Part shown: positions 11,062-22,818 of the stretch, in pieces
Position numbering within the stretch: the stretch's first letter is position 1
Layout of the letters: each line of letters begins with the position of its first letter
Translations under genes and position numbers: made by a program
The notes under the pieces: generated by a model
What the model was told of the DNA's origin: nothing
The model's input: the letters and a program-made list of their open reading frames with translations, nothing else
Database searches by the model: none
Source of the DNA: Angiostrongylus vasorum
Lineage: Eukaryota; Nematoda; Chromadorea; Rhabditida; Metastrongylidae
Length of the DNA: 64,000 nt
Direction of reading: 5' to 3'
Assembly (NCBI GenBank): GCA_018806985.1
Contig: JADANN010000202.1
Span: 868,001-932,000, forward strand

Positions 11062-12674
11062 TACAACTTTATACAGAAACGGCTTAATGGGTCAAAGTAA
11101 TGCTTGTGAGCACTCGATGATACAAATACTTCAAGAAGCGACCTTCCTTTAACCCTAACATGACTAATCAATGCGTATTCTTTCATTGGTCACTTAACAT
11201 GAGATGATAAAATGATCTGGACAAACCTGGAATGACCTGAACATCCAAGGCTTTCCCTACTCAGTATATACAGAGTAAATCGATATTTTTCAAACCAACC
11301 GTTATTTAACCCCGGCATTAACGATCAATACTTTCTTGAATTACTAATCTACACGAGGTTGATAAAAGCGTTTATTTGGCTAACGCTTAAACGTATTCCT
11401 CATCCTTAGACCCGATGACCCGACTCGATGGTCCACGGTGGTTCGTCCTCTCGACGTGATGGCTTCGTCGTCATGACGAGACGGATCTTTTTCAGTGGAG
11501 CTCAGCTCGAATGAATATCGCTTAGGCTTAGTTTACCAACTTCGTGTGATTTCATCATTGAAAGAATACGTAATGAGGATACATAACTCGTACTACGTAC
11601 TGTCTTCTAGCACATTCCAGAGTGAATTAGGACAAACTTCTCATTTCAGAGGAACACAAGTGTTACTACTTTACAAAAACCAGAACATTACTTGGTTTCT
11701 TTATCAGTAAGACAACATTACACTCGATGATGGCCATCTCAGACGACATGCACAGCTTCCGGTTATTTTTGCGTCCGACCAGTTCACGTCATTTAAAAAA
11801 CTTCGTCTGCAACTACTCCATCCTTTTGGGTTGGATTACCTTAAACCTAAGTTCGATTGAGTTTAAATCTGTTAAATCTTGGAGTAATCTTGTTAAATAC
11901 TAAGGAGAGCTTCCCTTTCGAATGCTGGTAAAGTGGCGCTCCTGTTCTTCGTTCTTCCTATTTCTTTACGGTCTTCCTTTCCCGTTTTTTTTCTTTCCTT
12001 TTCGTGTTTTTGTTAATGAACTGGGACGGCGCATCTGCAAGAAGTTTTTTTTCCTTTCTTTTCTTTTTTTACGGAACTAGCTACTATCAGCTGAAGAGAT
12101 AAGTGGGCTACGAATCGCATGATTCTACATCGTACCTTAATGTTCCTTAACGTCATTGAATGCAAGCCTTTCAAGGAGTTTGTCTTTGGTTTCGTGCTCT
12201 CTCTTAATTAGTATCTCATTTGTACAGTAGGGAACAGAGTGTTATATGACCATAAAGATGGTGAGATATTTGCAAAACTCGGATCGCATGTGTCTGCGGT
12301 GGGAAACGAAAGCGCTATGACCTTTCTCGAGGCTAACGCGTTCACCACCACACCATACGAGTCCTTCGTTTCGCTTTTTCTCTCAGCTAGTTTCCTCTCT
12401 ACCAGTGCCAGAATCACCCGACAACGGGATTGATATCATCCGCCCGGACTAGCTGGAGAAAGGTGAAACGAAGGACGCGCATGACGTGGTGGTGAACGCG
12501 TTATCCCGCAAAGAGGCTAACGGCATGTTCGATCCCCACCGCAAACACTTATGGTTGATGAAACGAGTTTTGTATGGTCGTATCGCTGATTCTCACTTAG
12601 TACGACGGAGTTGGCATTGAAGCTACTATAACTTGTTGCATATTATAAGGTGCTTTGTAAAGTCCTTAACTAAC
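11062..12674. promoter_or_regulatory. Divergent intergenic region between sav-1 and the KIAA2013 homologue
   Basis: The two genes are transcribed away from each other, so their promoters should both lie here. No clear TATA or initiator motif could be assigned. A polypyrimidine run is seen at about 11930-12075, and the S3 pair occupies 12235-12560, ending about 120 bp ahead of the KIAA2013 start. Confidence 0.4.
12235..12560. repeat. S3 head-to-head inverted pair
   Basis: The minus copy 12235-12440 and the plus copy 12441-12560 meet near the ACAACGGGATTGAT motif. The minus copy carries the ATTTGCAAAACTCGGA block and the plus copy carries GTGGTGGTGAACGCGTTA and GTTCGATCCCCACCGC. Confidence 0.75.
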
Positions 12675-12681
12675 GTTTCAG
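12675..12681 (+). other. Probable spliced-leader trans-splice acceptor
   Basis: The sequence CGTTTCAG runs directly into the ATG of the KIAA2013 homologue with no base between. Perfect TTTCAG|ATG junctions at first exons are typical of SL trans-spliced nematode genes. Confidence 0.6.
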
Positions 12682-15600
12682 ATGAATTTGTCATTATGCT
12701 GGCGTAAATTTGTGCATTCGTTACACGGAGTTGACTGCGAGGTGATATATCATGTGCTGAGTCGATATGGACGGCGTGAGTTACTCGCTATCGTCGGCAT
12801 TCTGATATTCGTGCTGTACTACATGGGACTCTTAAGCACTAGTGAACGGTTATCACCTGCTGGTCAGTGTGTGGCGAAATTCTTGAAGAATTGGGAACAA
12901 GAGGTTCTGGTCAGTTTATGGTTTATAATCCCAATTTCGATTTCATAGCTAAAGGGCGAAGTTTTTCGTCGTTGCTCCGAAATTTCTATCGCCAAGCCCA
13001 TCTGTGTGAATGCTTATCTAAGCACTCATTTAACAGTGCTAGTAACACCTTTCGATCTCCCTTCGGGCTTACCAAGCTAATCATCGCTTCGTGGTCGGGA
13101 ATTGCTACCGGACTTGTCCAGGGAAAAGCCGCTCCGTGCATTCCAACTGGGAACGCTCTAACCCGGCTGTGTCAGGACTGTAGAGAGAATCGACTCGACC
13201 GGCATTCTACATCATGCAAATTGAAAGGAAAATCCTCGAGTAGCAGCCGAAGCCACACGTAAAGTTGAAAGACCTTCGTGGACGATGAAGGCGAAGAAAA
13301 TGAATCGAATGTGAGAAATGCTGGAATCCGCACAGTAGACGTGAGCACTGGTCGTGTAAAAATGAAAAAAAAGTATCACTTATATCCACGACAAGAATCA
13401 AAACGTCGATAGATGATGACTGGTTGTTTTTTGCCATTTTAGCGTTTCGTGGGAAACACCACATTTTCAATGTCCCATCTTTGAGAAGTTTATGCTCATG
13501 ACCCAATTAATGTTCCTGTATCATTTTTAAAATCGCCCGAAAATGTCGTAGACACACAATATTATCCTGTTTCATTATCTCTGAAATAATAGTATGCGTT
13601 ACAAAAGTTGGTCTGATGGGACTTGGGCAGTTATTAGGTCATTCGGAGGTTAATGCAGGGTTTCATCCTCTATTCCTTAAAGTGGCATATCTCACCTAAA
13701 ACAAACCGTACTGGTCGAAATGAGAATCGTTAGAGCCTACAAATTTTTATCTAGAGGGAACAAATATATCTATTCTGCCCTGCTTAAAATTCGAATTCTG
13801 AAGACGATGAAGTCGTTGAAGACAGTTTCGGTCTTGGTTTGGTTTCCAAAGGATTCGTGGCACTGGAAATTTCGAGATGCCTGAAGAAGCGGTAGTTGGT
13901 CGACTAGATGTCCAGGGAATATCTCGGCTGATAAAGAGTTGCGTATCCCAGCTCGTTCAAACTCCACAGCGTCGGTTGTGCGAAATATGCTCGGACTTCG
14001 ATATTGCGAAGTGCTTCCAATTCGCACGGCGTCCATTCGCTGAGCTTTTTCGACATCCTTGTCTTCATTAGATCCTGGAAAACAGTTGCGATGCTTGTAG
14101 CGGTTCTTCCGCATGTCGTACAACAGCTGTGCATTCATCCACAGCAGACGGACGTCCGGGACCTCCGTCATCTTCAAGGTAGAGTTCTCCAAAACGAAAT
14201 TTTTGAAGCCACGAAACAAAAAACCATGCTGAGATGTTTGCAAAACTTGGATTCCAAGTCAGATCTAATGCGATTACCCTTTTCCGGGGCCATGTTACGC
14301 GCGACATCATACTGGGTGTATTTCGCGTCTTACTCTGCCATAGAAATGAATGACAGGTACTAAAAAAGTAAACATTGTTATACTGAGATATTGCAAAACG
14401 CAGGCTTCAAGCCTCAATGGTGCTGTGGGTGGTAACACGTGAACCTCCGGGAAGGGTTCTCTGATTGGAATCTGGTCTGTAGTTAGAGTTTTGGAAATAT
14501 TTCTGCATTACTGTGGTTGTACTTTTCTACAGTAGCCTGCCATGAAGAAATAATTGAAAGTAAATAAAAGGTTAAGCATTGTGATTTCCAATGAAGAATG
14601 TAGAAGCACTCTAATACTTGTCACAGAACTGTCATTGTGCAAAACTTCCACACCATTCATGACCCTAGCACTTTCCGAATGTTACGTTTTCCACATTATC
14701 AATAACTTCTTCTGAGGGGAAAAATTTTATTGATAAGTCCTAAGTTGAGAGCTACAGTTGCAAGATTTCTGCCGTGGAACATGCAGAAGTTTCTAAGCCG
14801 TTGGTAGAAGTAATTGGTAATGATGGAGACTCTATTTTAGGTCATTTATTAGATCAATGCATTTATGGGATTTAGTAAAGTCCTTTCTCGCAGGAATTTC
14901 CCATAAATCTAGTGAAATCCTTTCACTATATTTGAAATATAACAATAATGACGCTGAGACATTTGCAAAACTCTGGGCCGCTGGTGGCTGCGGTGAGGAT
15001 CGAACGCGCTGTTACCCTTTCCGGTGGCGGTAAGAGAAAAAGAGTAGGCAATAAATAAACAGTAACGACATTGTGATTTCAAGACTTTCAGCTTAACTGG
15101 GTTTAATGCCGATTTGTGCTCCCCACACCAATCGACGGATGATTGCTGATGCCGATTATAGGTCAGTTATAGCGAAACAAGGGACCCGTATGGTGTGGTG
15201 GTGAACGCGCTAGCTCCCGGAAAGGGTAATGGTGTGTTCGGTCTCCCACCGCAGACACCTGTCGGTCCGGAGTTTTTGCAAATATCTCAGCATCATTATG
15301 GTTGTATTTCACATAATGCCCTGTCATTGAAAAAAGAGTGGACAGTAAATAGAAAGTGACGACATTGTATTTGTAATCTTTCTGTGGTCCGGAACATTTG
15401 AATTACTGTGCGACTTGTTTTTTCTCATTTAAAGAACCAGAGTTGTTGTAGGCAATTGATTCGTTTCTAGGATCAATCTGTTGGTATTGCTTCATCTGCG
15501 GTACCATTCATAGGAAATGGTCATATTGGTGTAGACGTGAATGGCGAGCTGCGGTGAGAATTTCTTTTTTCTTTCGTTCATGCTGTTTGCATTTGGCCCT

Positions 15601-18600
15601 CTGTTGGTCTTAACATATTCTCATTTCATCCATTATCTCATTCTCATAGGTTTTCCATGCAAGTGGGTTATCTCGGCGCAAAAGTTTTGCGAAAGTGCAG
15701 CTAATAGTTCCAACTAGTTGTACAGCTAGCTTCTCCTCGGCGGATTTTCGTTAGAAATGAATGGAAGGTTTTTCGAAATGGTTATTGCAATTTATAGTTT
15801 AAATGATAGTTCTTGAACTTTGATTTTCTCTTTATCTGAGAAAGTGACAATGGAAAAGATTGTTTTAATAAAATGTAGCCTTATTATGTGTCACTTCATT
15901 ACAAGAAGTTTGAGCAGAATGGACCACCAAGTAGCAAAGTAGGGCGTTTAAGAGTAAACATCTGTTTTAAGTGTTGGTCAAAGAGACTCCACCGTGGAGA
16001 CAACATTTTGTGTTGTTATTTTAATGAATATCTCTTTCTCACTAGCCGTTTACAGTTGTTTCGTGTTTCATTTAAGACGTTTTATGTGGAAACTTCCAGT
16101 ACGATGGCTATATCCAAACAGTTTTGAGGAATGCGGTATTTAACAAGATTGGAGAAGACCACATTTTTGAGTACCATCGCGGTTACTTGTGCTTATACTC
16201 GCAATGAGGTCGAAGAAAGAGTTGTTTTTTCCTTCTATTGCATAAAGTCGATTCTTATAGCAGGCGGTAACTACTAAATGAGTTCGTAGAAGACGAATTC
16301 ATCACAGTAGTTCTTCGTTTACCTGCAAGAAAATTGATTTATATTGTTTCCATTAATTAGGTGAGGTAGGTAGGTATAGGTAAGGTAGGAGGTCAGGTGT
16401 TAGGTAAGATTAAAGGGTGTCACACATATCCATTAGTATCGCTTTTTAAAAGTGACGTGAACTAAAATGTACTTATTCTTTGTAACCGAAATTTAGAGTC
16501 CGTTCTAAATTAGTGCCCCGTTGGTGTCCTTTTTTTCTTCTGAAAAGATATGACGGTGGAAATGTGTCACCATTGCATATGGTGAATGTGTTCTTGTTTT
16601 GAAGAATCACAAAGAAGCATGTCCTTTTTACAGCTAAATTCCTTTGTTCGAGCTGTAACGGTCGAATTTCGGAGTTTACGATCATGAAGAGTGTTGGAGC
16701 GAATATGAGGAGATTTTGAAATTCCGACAAAAATTTTGTTAGCACCATTGGATATCCTAAATGTCAATGCTCCAAATAGGTCAAAGTCTGCTATGCCGGG
16801 AGTTTCTGGATTGGTCCTTTTAGGAAATTCGCAACGTTGACTTCATAGGACTCTTGTGTTCCTTGGTGTACGCGCTGAGTTCTTATTTCTTTCTAGTCGT
16901 GGAGCCAGTGGTGTACCAACAAATTGTTCTGCTTTCTGGCAAAAGCTTGGTATTTGGTTCGTTGGCTAGTTGCCTACTCAATATTGCGGGGATTTTGCCT
17001 TATTTCCCACTTTAATGGTCAAGTTTTTGTTAGTTCATCAATTTGCAGGACTGAACATTGAAAATTGAAGAGGTATACATCATTAATACGAGCTTTAATT
17101 TCTTTAAGGTGATAAAACGTATGTATGTAGGTAATTATGTCTGCTCTAAACATAGCCGTTGCTTTCGAAACTTATTAAAGTTTTCAGTGTCTGAAAGTCG
17201 CAGTGGACTTTTTGCTACTCTAACATGTAGTATTGTGGTAAAAACGGAATCAGTCGACTGAACTACGCGCACTTTGTCCGGTGTAGCTTACAAACCAGTC
17301 GTTGAAATAATGATACTCCATTTGTCTTTTCTAGGTTATCATCTAATAGCTCGAGCGTACTTAACTTTGCTACCGGTTTTAAGCCTTCAGTGGAGGTGGA
17401 ATTCCTTGGATCTGCTGTGTCTGCGGATTCAAGTTTTACTGAATTCAAAAGTGGTCGTCTTCGGAACATCAGATGCTATGCTTTGGTACGCACCACATGT
17501 GCACATAGTTCTTTTTGAGTACTTTCCTCGTAATTAGTTTTTTAATGCATCCTTTTTTTAAAAAATAGGACGATGATTGTTTGTGTGTCATAAAATCTTC
17601 CTACGCTCATCGAACAAGAAAGGAGTTGTTGGTTGAGGAACTGAAGGTCGTCAATCCAACGGTAAGCTATTATAGTCGAGAAACGGTTTGCTTATTTATT
17701 AAAACTTCGTTCTCAAGCTGCTGACTGTGTCAATAAACCTTATCGTGTAAAATCTCATATTTCACGCCTCTTCAGTCGGCCTAGCATATAGGAGATCTAA
17801 CGGTTTTTACGGTGAGAAATCTTATCCATATTGTCTTTTTTATCTTTAAGAAGATGTCCGCCACTCTGCGTATGCATCGTCGTGAGGCGAAAAGTTGGAA
17901 AATGAATAAGACGTGGGTTATAATTAGTTTATGAATTGTATTGTGTTCACTGCGAAATAGAATTATAACCATAACTTAACCATTTCGCAACTGAATCATC
18001 CATAAAAGAGGTGTCGTTTAATCAGATGATATCTCAAGAAGGTCGTGTGAAAAACCTATGAGAAAACATGGTGGTGAAAATCGATGACCCAACAATTGGC
18101 AACCTTGCCTTGCTAGTGCTTTTTTAAATGTCTTGATCCAGTGTGTGGAGAGGTCGAACTTCCGCTAAACTTGAAGAATTTTTGAAACCTCTTCTTGAGA
18201 AACAGTTTCGTTTTTGTTGCTCTACGCTCTAATCGACGAATACTTTCCGAGAACTAAACAGGAGGAAATGAGTAGTTTAATGAGCGTAAAAAGATCGAAG
18301 ATGGAGTGAACAAGAGAAGAATCGTCTTTTTTTGTCCACGTTTTCAACGAAGCGATTCTTCCTCTTCCAATTTACGCGTCCACGTCGAAGTCCTGCCCGT
18401 TAAACGCATATGGAAAATGAAAGATAACAACATTATCGAACACGCTGTCTAGCCAAGCGGTGACTAACAGTCGAAAATGAAATTCATGGTTGGCAGACGC
18501 TGTGTCTTAACGGCAGTCTATGTACAGCAGCCAACTTTGCTCTTTGTTCTAGTTTGACGTGCAAGATGTCAAGTGTGCAGCAAACAGGAAGTCCATCGAG

Positions 18601-21600
18601 CCAATGGTTGAACTGATATATGAAGACGATGCCGTGCTAATGAAATGATTACTCAGTGATAATTGAGAGGAGGCGTGATATTTGGGGGGTAGTCCTTTTG
18701 CGAAAACGCTGTTTCTGTGAACGAAGGCAATATACCATTTGATTATTCCATATATTGGGGCGGGGGTTAGCGTAGTGGTTAGTGGTGCCCTCCATCAGGA
18801 AGAAAAGACGCTAGTTCGATCTATGCCCCCAACGCACACCGCAATCCACGTCTTAACGTCTAAGATGAACCCGGCTAATATGAATAATACATATTAGGAA
18901 AACGAATCAAATGCAAGAAGTGCTGTGATCCGCACAGTAAATGTGATGACGGTAAGGTAAGAAATTCCATATATTACATTTTTACTTGCATATATGCATA
19001 TATATATATATATATATATATATGTGTATATATATGAACATATATTGCACTTTTCCATAATTTTTTTGTTGTAATATTCCAGAGTTAGAGTTTTTGCCAA
19101 GCTTCCAAGATTACTTTCAGAGGTGAAGCCATTGTCTACACTCAAACCTTCCCATTGCAAGTGTCGTCACTGAGCTCAGCTGTTATGTGTTCGAGTCCCT
19201 CTGAAGAATATATAGTATCTCAGCAAAGGTATGTTTGCGTTGCTCTTTCAGAAGTGGAGTATATCAGTATTTGTTCATTTCTCTTGATAGCATTAATATT
19301 AAACATAGCTAAATATGGTACAGTTAAAAATTGGTCATCTCAGTAGAAAATATGGCAATGTTGTCGAGGAGAACTGCGTTCGATAACATTATTAGAGTGG
19401 AAATAAAGTGGGAGCTACATGTTGCTTCAATATAGGGTCGTTTATTTGTTCAATCTTAGATCTTTTGAAAACGTATGCTTTTTTTCTTTTTTTGCTTACT
19501 GCACAGCACAAAGTAGGTATTCCAATCAAATATCGTTCGCTTATTTGGTTATCTTGGGAATGTTGTGTCATTAGTCTTTTCAAGCGTTATTTCATGAAGT
19601 TTGTCATCACAGTTTCTTTGTTAATTCTAGAGTTGCTCTGAAAAGGCAAGGTGTAAAAAATATGGCAACATAGAACTCCATTGACTATGACAGAAAGATA
19701 GTACTTCTATAGTGGTGCTCTGTGGAAAATCAGTCGTGTGCTTGTCGATTCACAATCGATTTTAATTGGTAACTGGGACATGCTGTTCGAATACTAGAAT
19801 GTTGCAATGGAAACGTGCATCTAAAATTACCGTAATTCATTTTATTTTGTATTAGTTAAGGGAGGAAACGATTCGCTTCATTTGCGTTGTGGAACAGCGA
19901 GAACTTCCCAGTAATATGGCAATAGATACGAAGCCGGCACTTAATGAGCTTGCCAAAAAGGCTACTGCAGAATTCAGCCGTATCAGTAGAACTTCACCAC
20001 TTCTGATGGACGAAGAACATGAAAATGCATGGAAGAAGGTTGGTGACGTTGGTGGGGAGTCCGGAACAGTTCTTGTTTCATTTCAAAACATCAATTTTCG
20101 TTTTACAAGGCTGCGAATGTTCACATGTCTCGCCTGTATATTGTTAAGCAATGTTGTGATGGTTTTTGGTAGTCCTATGTTAAATGATAAAAGGATGAAG
20201 GGTAAAGCTGTCGGCGTTGATCAATCCCTGAGGGATGCGCCATGCATTCGACTTTATTAAGCATCGTTAGAGGTGACTGAATGGATATCCGGCCTTTACA
20301 CCAGGCGAGTCTGGTACCAATCTGCCGATCCAAGAGGGATGGAAGGCATGATGAGCCTTGGGCGCGTAAATCGGTCCCATGTGTATCGTAGGGCATCTCC
20401 GACCACTGTGCTACACGCGCCCTCGATCCTGTGTTGAAATTACGTTAATTCATTTTGGGGATATAAGGTAAAGTAGGATGTATCACTTCATTTACATGAC
20501 GGCGCTATTTTAAATGTTAGTTTACCCTTTATTTGTCATCTTTTTTTAAGCTGAACATGGTAACGTTCTTCTTGTCGCCATCGAAAGCGCCAAACATACT
20601 GAATGGCGATAAAATTAACGCCACTCGATACATTCTTTTAAGCAACACCAAAGCTCCGCTGCTGGAAGACTCATTCCCCGAGGACAAGAAAAAGGCTCTT
20701 GAGTTGTCACTTCGCCGAAATGAGAGGTGCTATAGTGAACACTCAACATTATTATATCCTTCGAAACTGTGGCAGGTTTGTTTTGTATCACGTCATATGC
20801 TTTTTGTTATTGTTAATTCAATAAAACATGTAACTTACATTTGTGTGTTTTGTTCCAAGGACTGGACTCACGTTGAGGACCTCCTTCACATGGCGGAAAT
20901 TTGGCTTCTGACACTTGATAAAAGAGGCTGTGCGTCGATCTTGAAATCAGGAGCAACAGGGCTCGCTCAAGCATTTACACTCTCGCTATCTGCTGCTTCA
21001 TATCACGACTCTCATCTTGAAGTCTCACTCTCCCTTTCCGATTTACATCGCGAATTAGCTTTCGGTGGCCTACCAATTGGTGTTGCAGTTGGCGATGCTA
21101 GCGCCCGAGTGCGCATTGCTGAGGATAATACTCCATTTTTTTGAGGTAATAAGTAGTTTGTCTTACACCATCCTCCTTGGTAACGGGTAATTAATTCGTC
21201 TGTTTGTTTATCCAGATCAAAATTTTGTGGGCATATGAGATTATTTTCGAAAAGGATTCTTGAACTTGTACAGGTGTCGGCAACGGCCACCTTATATGCT
21301 TGTGGAGGAGGGTGTTTGGGTGAACCCGTCACTCTTGGAAAGTCTCCGATGAAAATTCCTATTAAGGTTCTATTTTTTATGAGTAACCTTGATGTTTTGT
21401 AAATAAAGCATTGTTTGTCGTTTAAATAAAAGCATTGTTTTAGATTACAAAGCCAGAAACAAGCATTTTATACATAGCAACTAGCCGCAAACATCTTGAG
21501 CAACTCAGGTATTCATTCTGTCAATTGCAGAAAACTATATATACATATACATACACATATACATATGCATATATATGTGTGTATACATGTCATGTACAAA

Positions 21601-22338
21601 AAATATATATATATATATATATATATAAGTGTATGTGTAGGATGTGTAGTGGTTTAGGTCGACCATTCACGTATCTGAAGTAGTATCAGCACCAGCTCAT
21701 GAAAGTGAACTTTTGGCTCTCCATCGACATGGTGCAGTAATGGGTGGACTGCCGACGTGGTTTTGGTTTTTCCTTGGTACGTCTACTGAACCCTCCTTTA
21801 AAATGGATGTGATTTTAAAGAGCAGATAAGTCCATAAGCTTTTTTCAAAACACTGCGGTGTTTTTTTTCTTTTATATCGAAGGGTTTAATACGGTGCAGT
21901 TTAGAATGCGTCGTTTTCTTGTTCAGCAATCGCGACGTTGTTAAACAGCATACATTTACTTCCGTAGAAAAACACAAAACAATACAACAGTAGCTTGTAC
22001 TGTGTTTTTCTATGGAAGTAGATGTATGCTGTTTAACAACCTCGCGATTGCTGAACAAGAAAACGACGCATTCATATTCCAATGCCGAGGTTAATAGAAA
22101 GTCTATCCTGGGAACTGTTGCCAACTTCGGCAAAATATGGGGAGTTCCAAATTACTCTATGGGAACTGTATAATATCAGTTAACTTTAATTCTTCGTTAT
22201 CGATTCTTTTCAGTGATTTTGCTGCTCGCATTTCATGCTTTCCTTGCCAAACTGTTGTGGTCAGAATGGCGAAAGGGTGACATGACACCTTACAATCCTT
22301 ATCTACGAAATAGGTATAGTTCAAGTCATTCCTACTGA
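12682..22338 (+). CDS. KIAA2013: KIAA2013 homologue (DUF2152 membrane protein), function unknown
   Basis: Exons: 12682-12909, 15471-15553, 17335-17485, 17569-17661, 18553-18655, 19121-19228, 19861-20038, 20551-20775, 20860-21145, 21274-21366, 21444-21508, 21658-21776, 22214-22338. They give about 618 residues, against 634 in human KIAA2013. An N-terminal hydrophobic anchor (ELLAIVGILIFVLYYMGLL, about residues 32-50) is followed by a large, presumably lumenal domain. A C-terminal membrane segment (FWFFLGVILLLAFHAFLAKL) precedes a short basic tail. Recognisable matches to the human protein, recalled rather than searched: VPFIGNGHIGVDV, GRLRNIRCYAL, AEIWLLTLDKRGC, TLYACGGGCLGEPVTL, SILYIATSRKHLEQLR. 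Two single-base problems interrupt the frame: a 7-T run (21136-21142) that should be 6, and exon 5, which is one base short. No enzymatic motif is known for the family. Introns contain S1, S3 and S4 copies and microsatellites. It probably heads an operon with ggtb-1. Confidence 0.9.
13025..13350 (+). repeat. S4 repeat, body
   Basis: Shares CCAACTGGGAACGCTCTA and AGAATCGACTCGACCGG with 105-440, in the first intron of the KIAA2013 homologue. The open frames over it are repeat-derived. Confidence 0.65.
14215..14530. repeat. S3 fragments
   Basis: A minus fragment with GATGTTTGCAAAACTTGG and CGATTACCCTTTTCCGG (14228-14290) is followed by a diverged plus fragment with GTGGGTGGTAACACGTGAAC (14425-14530). 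Both lie in intron 1 of the KIAA2013 homologue. Confidence 0.55.
14938..15365. repeat. S3 inverted pair
   Basis: A truncated minus copy (14950-15025) is followed by a complete plus copy (15085-15365). The plus copy starts CAGCTTAACTGGGTTTAATG and ends TTGTATTTCACATAATGCCC plus an AGTAAATAGAAAGTGA tail. The exon at 15471 begins only about 105 bp later. Confidence 0.75.
16362..16412 (+). repeat. AGGT-rich simple repeat
   Basis: About a dozen irregular AGGT/TAGGT units in 50 bp inside intron 2 of the KIAA2013 homologue. It is not a telomere-type TTAGGC array. Confidence 0.7.
18756..18955 (+). repeat. S4 repeat, tRNA-like head
   Basis: GGGGTTAGCGTAGTGGTTAG (A box) and AGTTCGATCTATGCCC (B box) are about 40 bp apart, as in a tRNA gene. 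No cloverleaf could be closed, so this is a SINE head rather than a functional tRNA. Confidence 0.65.
18988..19045. repeat. (AT)n microsatellite, interrupted
   Basis: TATA-rich dinucleotide tract with TGTGTATA interruptions in the intron between exons 5 and 6 of the KIAA2013 homologue. Confidence 0.9.
20187..20422 (-). repeat. S1 repeat with internal deletion
   Basis: Tail-side blocks (GTTGATCAATCCCTGAGGG, ATGCGCCATGCATTCGAC) and the head (GTGCTACACGCGCCC) are intact. About 50 bp of the central part is absent relative to 4011-4295. It lies in the intron between exons 7 and 8 of the KIAA2013 homologue. Confidence 0.8.
21537..21628. repeat. (TA)/(CATA) microsatellite
   Basis: Alternating TA/CA dinucleotides lie between exons 11 and 12 of the KIAA2013 homologue. 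Most of this 149-bp intron is simple repeat. Confidence 0.9.
21904..22073. repeat. Long inverted repeat derived from Penelope-element end
   Basis: Two arms of about 73 bp (21904-21976 and 22001-22073), near-perfect reverse complements around a 24-bp loop, lie in the last intron of the KIAA2013 homologue. The right arm (TGTTTTTCTATGGAAGTAGA onward) recurs once at 60240-60320, next to a Penelope-type 3' end. Transcribed pre-mRNA would fold into a stable hairpin. Confidence 0.8.
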
Positions 22339-22670
22339 GAGGAATCTGGCTCGTCGTCTGGCTCGTCTCTTTATTGTAACTGTTGTTCGTGACTCATTGA
22401 TAGCGCCTCAAAGGCGTTACGAAGTGCTCATAATTCTAATATTGTAGAAGTTATGTGGTCTTCCAAGGAAGGCTTTGCATCCTTATTTACGGTGACTTAT
22501 TAGCATTATGTAAGAATTCAGCAATTCTACGAGTATTGATCCTTTGCTATCATTGCCTTGCATGGCTCACTTCCCTTCCTCATATGGCGTTACCAAAAAG
22601 AGAACGTCTTTATCTTATTTCTTCTATTGTACAGTTGTTTTTTTGTTTCTCGTCTTTTTCACTACATTAT

Positions 22671-22774
22671 AATAAAATTGTGGGCGTATCGTTCATGATG
22701 AGGACGTTTCCCCATTAGTATTTATTGTTCCTGTGCAAGGGTCTTGTTTACATATGCTACATATTTTTCTGCAG
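22671..22774 (+). promoter_or_regulatory. Intercistronic operon junction (poly(A) signal to SL2-type acceptor)
   Basis: AATAAA at 22671-22676 lies 333 bp after the KIAA2013 stop. A strong acceptor, TTTTTCTGCAG, ends at 22774, 44 bp ahead of the first ggtb-1 ATG. The spacing of about 100 bp between poly(A) signal and acceptor is what nematode operons with SL2 trans-splicing show. This is an inference from spacing, and transcripts have not been seen. Confidence 0.6.
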
Positions 22775-22818
22775 ACAACAAGGTATAACGGAATTAGGCT
22801 AATTGAGCGGACTGAAGA

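Noticed and set aside
16362..16412. Interstitial telomere repeat
   Set aside because: The units are AGGT/TAGGT, not the nematode telomere unit TTAGGC.
18756..18830. tRNA gene
   Set aside because: A and B boxes are present with tRNA-like spacing, but no acceptor or anticodon stem can be closed and the sequence belongs to the repeated S4 family. The same holds for other tRNA-like heads in S1 and S3.
21216..21273. An extra exon of the KIAA2013 homologue between 21145 and 21274
   Set aside because: It can be forced in phase by adding a T to the T run, but it inserts about 27 residues absent from human KIAA2013. Removing one T and splicing to 21274 gives the expected length.
22453..22718. 88-codon hydrophobic frame after the KIAA2013 stop, possibly a further membrane exon
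   Set aside because: The stop at 22336-22338 already closes the protein at a length and tail comparable to the human one. The frame covers the probable 3' UTR including the AATAAA.
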